From: Gaiella sp051003695
GTDB lineage: Bacteria > Actinomycetota > Thermoleophilia > Gaiellales > Gaiellaceae
Assembly (NCBI GenBank): GCA_051003695.1
Contig: JBPCLB010000048.1
Span: 1 to 11,025 of the forward strand
Direction: 5' to 3'
DNA length: 11,025 nucleotides
Of this stretch, positions 5,583-11,025 are shown piece after piece (the stretch's first letter is position 1; each line of letters opens with the position of its first letter). The notes beneath the pieces were generated by a model. It was not told where the DNA came from. It saw only the letters and a program-made list of their open reading frames with translations, and did not search any database. A program made the position numbers and the translations under genes.

Positions 5583-7490
5583 CTACAGATCGTCCGCCTC
5601 GGTGACCGGTGCCTGGCACGTGAAGCGCTCGCAGACGTAGACCGCGGGACGACCGCCGACGAGTGGCTTGCCGGCGAGCAGCGGCACGTTCTCGGACGGC
5701 CCCACGGCGACCACCGTGCGAGGGGCGAAGGGCTGCAGTGCCGCGCGCGCGACGTCGGAATCGACGTCGCCCACGATCGCGAGCTCGCGCGGTACCGCGA
5801 GCTGCAGATCGAGCGCGCAGAGGGACCACGAGAATGCCCGTGGAACGCGCTCGAGGGCAGGTGCCAGCAGGCGCAGAACCCCGACGCCCCGCTCGACGAG
5901 AGCGTCGTCGCCCCAGATCCGGCCGAGCCGGATCAGGACCCACGCGAGCATCGAGTTGCCCGAAGGACTGGGGTCGTCGTCGAGATCCTTCGCCCGGGTC
6001 GCGAGCGTCTCACTGTCATGTGCAGCCAGGTAGAAGCCGCCGCGGTCGTCGTCGGCGAACACGTCGATCGCCAGCGTCGCGATCCGGTGGGCCTCGAGCA
6101 GCCAGCGCACGTCACCCGTCGCGAGGTGCAATTCCGTCAACCCGTGCGCGGCGTTCGCGTAATCGTCGAGGAACCCCTGACCCGACGTGCGCCCGTCACG
6201 ATAGCTCCGGAGCAGGCGTCCGTCGGCGTCGGTCAGCGGGCCAAGGAGGAACTCTGCGACGCCAACCGCCGCGTCGATCCAATCGGGCCGGCGCATCCGA
6301 CGGCCGGCCTCCGCGACCGCGGCGAGCGCGAGCCCGTTCCACGACGCGATCGCCTTGTCGTCCCGAAACGGCTGCGGGCGCTCGGTTCGGAGCGTGAGGA
6401 GCCGAGCGCAGGTCTCGTCGTCCAACTCGCCGCGGACGATCTCTCGGCCGTGCTCGAACGGCTGAAGCAGCCCCGGGTCGAGCCCGAGGTGCGCCCATTC
6501 GTCCCGTGTCCACGTGTACGTGAGCCCTTCCACCCCGTCGGTGTCGGCGTCCTGCGCCGATGCGAGGCCCCCCTCCGGTAGCCGCAGCTCACGCAGCACG
6601 TACTCGACCGTCTGCCTCGCGACACGCGCGTAACGCTCCTCGCCCGTCACCACCCACGCGTGGAGATAGGCGCTCGCGAGGAGTGCGTTGTCGTAGAGCA
6701 TCTTCTCGAAATGAGGGACGAGCCAGCGCGCGTCGACGCTGTAGCGGTGGAAGCCTCCTCCCACGACATCCCACATCCCGCCGGCGCCCATGCAGTCGAG
6801 CGTGTGCTCCACCATCGCGAGCGCTTCCGGCGTGCCCCTGCGCAGGAGGAACTCGATCGTCGAGGCGGGAGGGAACTTCGGAGCGCGCCCGAAGCCGCCG
6901 AAGGCGGGCTCGTAGGTTTGCGCGATCGCCGCCTCGGCGGTGACGAGCAGAGCCTCGGTCAGCGGTTCCGAGGAGGGCTCTAGGCTCGCGTTGCGGCCGA
7001 GCGCGTCGACGAGGCTCGAGGCCTGCGCCACGAGCTCGTCGCGTCGCTCGTGCCACGCAGCAGCGACCGCCTCGAGCAACTGCGGGAAGCTCGGGAGCCC
7101 GTGCCGAGGCTCGGGCGGGAAATACGTGCCGGAGTAGAACGGCTTGCCGTCAGGGGTCATGAACACCGTCGTCGGCCAGCCGCCCTGTCCCGTCATCGTC
7201 ACCGTCGCGTCCATCGTGAGGGCGTCGATGTCGGGTCGCTCCTCCCGGTCGACCTTGACGTTGACGTAGAGGCGATTCATCAGCGCGGCAACCGCGGGAT
7301 CGGTGAACGACTCGTGCTCCATCACGTGGCACCAGTGACAGGCGCTGTATCCGACCGAGACGAGCAGCGGCTGGTCGGCCGTTCTCGCGCGCGCGAACGC
7401 CTCATCTCCCCACGGGTACCAGTCGACGGGGTTCGATGCGTGCTGCAGCAGGTACGGACTGGTCTCGCCGGAAAGCCGGTTCACCGGCAC
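5583..7490 (-). CDS. yyaL: YyaL/DUF255 thioredoxin-domain protein (SPATA20-like)
   Basis: The 635-residue product joins an N-terminal thioredoxin-like domain to a large alpha/alpha-barrel domain resembling six-hairpin glycosidases, the layout of bacterial YyaL and animal SPATA20. Counting from the GTG at 7490, the N-terminus NRLSGETSPYLLQHASNPVDW (4-24) is the family signature. The redox motif C51-H-W-C54 lies in VGYSACHWCHVMEHESF, and GGWP (103-106) supplies the expected cis-proline. Conserved blocks of the second domain follow: FGGFGRAPKFP (197-207) and GGGFHRYSVDARWLVPHFEKMLYDN (244-268). The C-terminal VCERFTCQAPV carries a cysteine pair (C620, C625) typical of the family. GTG 7490 is preferred because AGGG lies 8 bases upstream; GTG 7484 is an alternative, and the ATG at 7565 would overlap the upstream gene. 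The biochemical role of the family is not established; a disulfide or redox function is suggested by CHWC. It lies between the exporter-like and peptidase genes. Confidence 0.92.
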   Translation of the reverse strand: MPVNRLSGETSPYLLQHASNPVDWYPWGDEAFARARTADQPLLVSVGYSACHWCHVMEHESFTDPAVAALMNRLYVNVKVDREERPDIDALTMDATVTMTGQGGWPTTVFMTPDGKPFYSGTYFPPEPRHGLPSFPQLLEAVAAAWHERRDELVAQASSLVDALGRNASLEPSSEPLTEALLVTAEAAIAQTYEPAFGGFGRAPKFPPASTIEFLLRRGTPEALAMVEHTLDCMGAGGMWDVVGGGFHRYSVDARWLVPHFEKMLYDNALLASAYLHAWVVTGEERYARVARQTVEYVLRELRLPEGGLASAQDADTDGVEGLTYTWTRDEWAHLGLDPGLLQPFEHGREIVRGELDDETCARLLTLRTERPQPFRDDKAIASWNGLALAAVAEAGRRMRRPDWIDAAVGVAEFLLGPLTDADGRLLRSYRDGRTSGQGFLDDYANAAHGLTELHLATGDVRWLLEAHRIATLAIDVFADDDRGGFYLAAHDSETLATRAKDLDDDPSPSGNSMLAWVLIRLGRIWGDDALVERGVGVLRLLAPALERVPRAFSWSLCALDLQLAVPRELAIVGDVDSDVARAALQPFAPRTVVAVGPSENVPLLAGKPLVGGRPAVYVCERFTCQAPVTEADDL

Positions 7491-7508
7491 ACCGTATGCC
7501 CTGGCACG

Positions 7509-7526
7509 TTCCGAGCGAGGCTCGAA
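7509..7526. other. Small hairpin in the yeiH-yyaL gap
   Basis: TTCCGAGC (7509-7516) pairs with GCTCGAA (7520-7526) with one bulged C, giving seven pairs and the loop GAG. It occupies most of the 43-base gap inside the operon, just before the AGGG ribosome binding site of the thioredoxin-domain gene. It could influence partial read-through or mRNA processing. No U-tract follows, and the stem is short. Confidence 0.25.
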
Positions 7527-7533
7527 AGTGTGT

Positions 7534-8511
7534 CTACGACTTGCCGACTCCCGCGACGACCGCACCCAGCACGACGAGCGAGAGGGCGCTCATCGCCACG
7601 AGACCGACCGCGAGGGGTCTCAAGCCGACCGTGCGCAGGGCGCCGAGCCGAGTCGACAGCCCGACCGCTGCCATGACGACGAGCACGAGCAGTGTCGCCG
7701 CGGAGGAGGCGGCATCCTCGACCTGGTTGGGCACGATTCCGACCGACGCCGCGATCGCAGCAAGCGCAAAGCCCCAGATGAACCACGGGACGCCGAGGCG
7801 CGGTCTCACCTCCGAGCCTCGCGCGTCGGGCGAGAGGAGAGCCACTCCGAGTAGCAGCGGGCCGAGAAAGACGTTCCGGACGAGCTTCACGACGGTCGCG
7901 GTCTCACCCGCGGGCTCGGAGAACGCGTACCCGGTCGCGACGACCTGCGAGGTGTCGTTGACCCCGAGCCCGGCCCAGATCCCGAACTGGGTGTCGTCGA
8001 GCCCGAAGGCGTGCCCGAGCACCGGGAACAACAGCACCGCGGTCGTCCCGAACAGGGTGATCGTCGCCACCGCGTAGGCGATCTCGTCACGCCGCGCCCG
8101 CAGGATCGGCGCGGCCGAGACGATCGCGGTGTTCCCGCAGATCGCCGTTCCGAGGGCGAGCAGCGTCCCGAGTCGCCTCGGCACCCCGAGCGCACGGGCC
8201 GCGAGCAGCGCCACGCCCAACCCGACGGCGAGGGCGACGATCGTCAGCCCCAGCGTCTCGAGCCCGAGCTCGCGCACGCGGGAGAGCGAGATCCGGAGGC
8301 CGATCAGGACGATCGCGACCGGGAGCGCGTACTTGACAACACCCGTCGCAGCGTCGAGATCGTGGGTTCTCAGGGCACCAACCGCAAGGCCCGCGATCAG
8401 CGCGACCGTGACGGCCGGCACCTCGCCGGGCAACACGGTCTCGGAGAGGACGAAGGTCAAAGTGCCGATCGCCACCGCGACAGCGACCGTCGCGATGCGG
8501 CTCGATCCCAC
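7534..8511 (-). CDS. yeiH: YeiH/UPF0324 family membrane protein, putative sulfate exporter family
   Basis: The 325-residue product is a multi-pass inner-membrane protein with about 10 hydrophobic segments, in the UPF0324 (PF03601) family annotated as putative sulfate exporters. Diagnostic stretches are ALPVAIVLIGLRISL (62-76), GTAICGNTAIVSAAPIL with the conserved Cys125-Gly-Asn (121-137), and GVNDTSQVVATGYAFSEPAG (183-202). The last of these matches the family's xxDTSQVVA block. The length is slightly shorter than E. coli YeiH. The start is a GTG at 8511, one base after the TGA of the DedA-family gene (stop at 8513), so the two are very likely translationally coupled. The transported ion is not established for most members; sulfate or sulfonate export is a family label, not something this sequence proves. 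A small hairpin follows the stop codon. Confidence 0.92.
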   Translation of the reverse strand: MGSSRIATVAVAVAIGTLTFVLSETVLPGEVPAVTVALIAGLAVGALRTHDLDAATGVVKYALPVAIVLIGLRISLSRVRELGLETLGLTIVALAVGLGVALLAARALGVPRRLGTLLALGTAICGNTAIVSAAPILRARRDEIAYAVATITLFGTTAVLLFPVLGHAFGLDDTQFGIWAGLGVNDTSQVVATGYAFSEPAGETATVVKLVRNVFLGPLLLGVALLSPDARGSEVRPRLGVPWFIWGFALAAIAASVGIVPNQVEDAASSAATLLVLVVMAAVGLSTRLGALRTVGLRPLAVGLVAMSALSLVVLGAVVAGVGKS

Positions 8512-8512
8512 G

Positions 8513-9157
8513 TCAAAGGTCCGTGTCGGGTTCTGCCTCCACCGGATGCGCCTTGCTCTTGGCCCGCCGGTGCCGCACGATCTCGATCAGCGCGGCGATC
8601 GCGATCGCGACCCCGAACGCGAGCAGGAGGCCCTTCCAGGGGTCTTCCTCGAAGGTCTTGCCGCCGAAGTAGCCGAGACACGCGGTGTACACGCCCCAGA
8701 TCACACCGGCGAGAACGTCTGCTGCCAGGAACCGCCGGTACGGAAACGCCTCGACGTAGCCGGCCGAGAAGGTCGTCGCGGTACGTCCACCGGGAATGAA
8801 TCGCGCGATCACGATCAAGTACGTGCCCCGCGTCTCGAGCTGCCGTTCGGCCCATTCGAACCCGCGCCGGGCCTTGTCGCCGCGGAAGAAGCGCTTCACC
8901 GTGCGCTCGCCGAGAAAATGCCCGATTCCGTAGGAGATGTTGTCGCCGATGATCGCGCCGCACGAGGCGGCGACGATCACGAGCGGGAGGCTCAGCTGAC
9001 CGGATCCGGCAAGTACGCCGCCGGTGATCGCAACCGTCTCGCTCGGCACGACGGGAAAGAACGCGTCGAGCATCGCGACGAGAAAGATCACCCCGTAGCT
9101 CCAGTCGGAGCCGACCCATTCCTCGAACTGCTCGAAAAGCGCTAGGAGCTGCAGCAT
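8513..9157 (-). CDS. DedA-family (VTT-domain) inner-membrane protein
   Basis: The 214-residue product belongs to the DedA/SNARE-associated family of polytopic membrane proteins. Bacterial members include undecaprenyl-phosphate or phospholipid flippases and proteins that affect proton-motive force and drug resistance. Supporting motifs are AMLDAFFPVVPSETVAITGG (28-47) with acidic D31 and E40, GAIIGDNISYGIGHFLG (67-83) with D72, and the hallmark ARFIPGGRTATTFSAG (118-133) with R119 and R125. Further hydrophobic segments cover about 144-165 and 177-194. The basic tail RHRRAKSKAH followed by acidic EAEPDTDL is probably cytoplasmic. The ATG at 9157 lacks a strong ribosome binding site. It appears to be the first gene of the minus-strand operon, and its stop lies 1 base from the YeiH-family start. 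Which lipid or ion it handles cannot be told. Confidence 0.94.
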   Translation of the reverse strand: MLQLLALFEQFEEWVGSDWSYGVIFLVAMLDAFFPVVPSETVAITGGVLAGSGQLSLPLVIVAASCGAIIGDNISYGIGHFLGERTVKRFFRGDKARRGFEWAERQLETRGTYLIVIARFIPGGRTATTFSAGYVEAFPYRRFLAADVLAGVIWGVYTACLGYFGGKTFEEDPWKGLLLAFGVAIAIAALIEIVRHRRAKSKAHPVEAEPDTDL

Positions 9158-9238
9158 CCGGTCATCGTCGCAGAACGATCAGCCGGCGGGTTCGGGCCGC
9201 GAACGGAGCGCGCGAATCACGATGATGCGCGTGTGCCA
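9158..9238. promoter_or_regulatory. Divergent intergenic region upstream of the dedA operon and the CoA-transferase
   Basis: These 81 bases (75 if the CoA-transferase starts at the GTG at 9233) separate two divergent genes and should contain promoters in both directions. I see no convincing -35/-10 pair and no strong Shine-Dalgarno sequence on either side; GGAG at 9205-9208 is too far from the CoA-transferase start. Assignment as a promoter region is by position only. Confidence 0.35.
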
Positions 9239-10456
9239 ATGCTCCCGCTCACGGGCATCAGGGTGCTCGACGTCACGACCTCGATCGCCGGCCCGTACTG
9301 CGCACAGCTCCTGGCGGCACTCGGCGCCGATGTCGTCAAGGTCGAGCGGCCGGACAACGGTGACGACGCACGTGCCTGGGGCCCTCCGTTCTGGGAAGGA
9401 GAGGGAACGATGTTCCTGTCCGCGAACGCGGGGAAGCGGTCGGTCGCGGTGTCCCTGCGGAACAAGCGGGGACGCGAGGTGGTGCTCCGGCTCGCCGATC
9501 GCGCAGACGTCTTCCTGCAGAGCCTCCGACCGGGTCTCGCCGAGGAACTCGGGCTCGGCGCGGAGCCGCTCCGAGCGCGCAATCCCCGGCTCGTCTACTG
9601 CTCTGTCGGCGCCTATGGGCACACGGGCCCGCTCGCACACGAGCCCGGCTACGACGCGTTGATGCAGGCGGCCGGAGGGTTGATCTCGATCACCGGTGAG
9701 CCCGGCAGACCGGGAGTGCGGATCGGCTCCTCGCTGATCGACCAGGGCACGGGCACCTGGGCCGCGCTCGGCGTGCTGTCGGCCCTGCTCGAGCGGGAGC
9801 GGAGCGGCGTGGGCGCGCTCGTCGACGTCTCGCTCTACGAGACGGCGCTCGGCTATGTCGGCTACCACCTCGCCGGCTACCTCGCCGACGGGACCATCCC
9901 GTCCGGCGAGGGCACCGTGTTTCCCATGGTCTCGCCCTATCAGGTGCTTCCCACGCGCGATGGATCGTTGCTCGTCGCGGGTGGCAACGACCGGATCTTC
10001 ACCGCGATCTGTGAGGTGCTCGGCCTCGAGGAGCTCGCCGTCGACCCGCGGTTCCAGACGAACCCCGATCGCGTCCGCAATCGTGAGCAGCTCGTGCCGA
10101 TCCTCTCCGAACGCCTGCTCGAGGACGACACCGAGACGTGGCGGCAGCGGCTCTCGGCCGCCGGCGTCCCGGTCGCGCCCGTTGCGACGATCGCGGAAGT
10201 CGCGGGATCCCCGCAGACAGCTGCGCTCGGATTCCTGCAGCCACTCGCGCATCCGCGGATCGGCGACCTGCGGCTTCCCGCCGTCCCGATCTCCTTCGAC
10301 GGGGAGCGCGCAACGCACCGAAGCGCACCGCCCGACGTCGGGGAGCACACGACCGAGGTCTTACGCGAGCTGGGGTATGAGGAGGACGAGATCGCGGCGC
10401 TCGCCGCGCATGGTGTGGTCCGGATTCCACGCGCCGGGGTCAGATTCGACAACTAA
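9239..10456 (+). CDS. CaiB/BaiF class III CoA-transferase
   Basis: The 405-residue product should move CoA between an acyl-CoA and a free carboxylic acid. The family N-terminus LPLTGIRVLDVTTSIAGPYCAQLLAALGADVVKVERPDNGDDAR (2-44) is the CoA-binding Rossmann part. It is followed by NAGKRSVAVSLRNKRGREVV (63-82), the GYDALMQAAGGLISITGEP block (137-155) and SSLIDQGTGTWAALGVLSAL (164-183). Asp168 occupies the place of the catalytic aspartate of formyl-CoA transferase that forms the mixed anhydride. VDVSLYETAL and the C-terminal RHPRIGDLRLP-like block (AHPRIGDLRLPAVPISF) complete the fold; length is usual. ATG 9239 is chosen; GTG 9233 would add two residues, and neither has a clear ribosome binding site. 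Its TAA stop is part of the 10454-10479 inverted repeat. Substrate specificity (short dicarboxylate, carnitine-like, racemase-type) cannot be assigned. Confidence 0.94.
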   Translation: MLPLTGIRVLDVTTSIAGPYCAQLLAALGADVVKVERPDNGDDARAWGPPFWEGEGTMFLSANAGKRSVAVSLRNKRGREVVLRLADRADVFLQSLRPGLAEELGLGAEPLRARNPRLVYCSVGAYGHTGPLAHEPGYDALMQAAGGLISITGEPGRPGVRIGSSLIDQGTGTWAALGVLSALLERERSGVGALVDVSLYETALGYVGYHLAGYLADGTIPSGEGTVFPMVSPYQVLPTRDGSLLVAGGNDRIFTAICEVLGLEELAVDPRFQTNPDRVRNREQLVPILSERLLEDDTETWRQRLSAAGVPVAPVATIAEVAGSPQTAALGFLQPLAHPRIGDLRLPAVPISFDGERATHRSAPPDVGEHTTEVLRELGYEEDEIAALAAHGVVRIPRAGVRFDN

Positions 10457-10479
10457 AGTTCTCGCGCGCGAGAGCTTTA
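10454..10479. terminator. Bidirectional terminator hairpin containing both stop codons
   Basis: TAAAG-T-TCTCGCG (10454-10466) pairs with CGCGAGA-G-CTTTA (10467-10479). The pairing is complete except for one T-G wobble, and the innermost bases form the loop. The outermost TAA (10454-10456) is the stop of the CoA-transferase. The outermost TTA (10477-10479) is the stop of the convergent permease read on the other strand. The A-tract/G-C stem/T-tract arrangement is that of a short intrinsic terminator acting on both strands. Confidence 0.75.
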
Positions 10480-11025
10480 TTCGTAGTGCAGCGCCTCGAG
10501 CGGGTTGAGCCTCGCCGCCCGACGGGCGGGGAAGATCGCCGCGACGATTCCGACCAGAACCGCAGCGATCGCAAACACGATCACCTGACCCGTCGGGAAG
10601 GAGAACTCGATGAAGTCGACGCGGCCGATCAGCAGGGCAGCGAGGACGATGCCGAGCACGATCCCGATTGCAGCTCCGATCAGCGAGGTGATCACGCTCT
10701 CGTGGCGGATCATCCTGCGCACCTGCCGGCGGGTCATGCCGATCGCTCGCAGCATCCCGATCTCACGCGTCCGCTCGAACACGGTGAGGACGAGCGTGTT
10801 CACGATCCCGAACAGGCTGACGAGGATCGAGAGCGCCAGCAGGACGTAGAGGATGTTCAGCACCGAGCTGAGGCCGGAAATCTGGTTGTCGACGAACTCG
10901 CCGCGTGTCTGGACCTTTGCGTTCGGGAAGCCGTCGAGGGCGCTCTCGAGCGCGGCCCGATTTGCGTCGGACTCGCCACCCGTGGTGCGGAGGAACGAGT
11001 AGAGATTCTTCGGTGCGGGGTTCGT
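10477..11025 (-). CDS. FtsX/MacB-type ABC transporter permease, C-terminal part (5' end outside window)
   Basis: The last 182 residues of a membrane permease are present; the gene enters from the right edge. A soluble extracytoplasmic segment (about 1-53 of the visible part, ending VDNQISGLSSV) leads into three membrane segments. These are LNILYVLLALSILVSLFGIVNTLVL, VITSLIGAAIGIVLGIVLAALLIG and GQVIVFAIAAVLVGIVAAIF. Between the first two lies ERTREIGMLRAIGMTRRQVRRMIRHE, the cytoplasmic coupling block typical of FtsX-like permeases (PF02687). The end FPARRAARLNPLEALHYE is also the standard family C-terminus. Members work with a MacB/LolD-type ATPase in lipoprotein handling, peptide or drug export, or cell-envelope signalling. 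An ATPase gene may lie beyond the edge. The in-frame GTG at 10863 is internal, since homology continues upstream to the edge. Confidence 0.93.
   Translation of the reverse strand, partial: TNPAPKNLYSFLRTTGGESDANRAALESALDGFPNAKVQTRGEFVDNQISGLSSVLNILYVLLALSILVSLFGIVNTLVLTVFERTREIGMLRAIGMTRRQVRRMIRHESVITSLIGAAIGIVLGIVLAALLIGRVDFIEFSFPTGQVIVFAIAAVLVGIVAAIFPARRAARLNPLEALHYE

Noticed and set aside
4049..5605. 518-residue plus-strand open frame.
   Set aside because: It lies antisense to the M3 peptidase, whose HEXXH site and family blocks are intact. Its composition is arginine-, glutamate- and valine-rich, as expected for a shadow frame in GC-rich DNA.
5609..5619. Palindrome GTGCCTGGCAC resembling the GTGTCTGACAC core at 3693-3703 by compensatory changes, a possible third copy of the same repeat family.
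   Set aside because: It encodes the conserved TCQAP residues at the C-terminus of the YyaL-type protein, so protein constraint explains it. It is worth including only in a genome-wide motif count.
9179..10348. 389-residue minus-strand open frame.
   Set aside because: It is antisense to the CoA-transferase, which carries the catalytic aspartate and conserved N-terminus. The antisense product shows no family features.

Overview
The window is GC-rich, densely coded, chromosome-like DNA with metabolic and housekeeping genes. Codons strongly favour G or C in third position, there are several GTG starts, and an F420-type luciferase-like oxidoreductase sits with an acyl-CoA dehydrogenase and a class III CoA-transferase. 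Together these suggest an actinobacterium, possibly a soil Thermoleophilia-like lineage. That placement is inference; no rRNA or other marker gene is present. I see no phage, transposase, CRISPR, tRNA or rRNA.

Left part (1-3410). A partial acyl-CoA dehydrogenase runs off the left edge on the minus strand. It is divergent from an F420-dependent LLM-class oxidoreductase (1079-2098, plus), with about 30 bases between their starts. The oxidoreductase converges on a secreted branched-chain-amino-acid-type substrate-binding protein (3410 to 2166, minus). A G/C-rich hairpin lies between the two convergent ends.

Middle (3411-9157). A 350-base gene-free gap (3411-3760) holds the substrate-binding protein's ribosome binding site, a possible promoter, and a cluster of small inverted and direct repeats. 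Next comes a minus-strand run of four genes that looks like one operon. In transcription order these are a DedA-family membrane protein, a YeiH-family (putative sulfate exporter) membrane protein, a YyaL/DUF255 thioredoxin-domain protein and an M3-family oligoendopeptidase F. Gaps between them are 1, about 43 and 10 bases.

Right part (9158-11025). A CaiB/BaiF class III CoA-transferase (plus) is divergent from the operon. It converges on the 3' end of a FtsX/MacB-type ABC permease entering from the right edge. A 26-base inverted repeat forms the whole junction and contains the stop codons of both genes.

The acyl-CoA dehydrogenase, CoA-transferase and F420 oxidoreductase would fit catabolism of organic acids or lipids, and the binding protein uptake of amino acids or related small molecules. 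They do not form one operon. I found no convincing undescribed multi-gene system. The most unusual items are the structured intergenic repeat cluster at 3534-3705 and the stop-codon-sharing bidirectional hairpin at 10454-10479.
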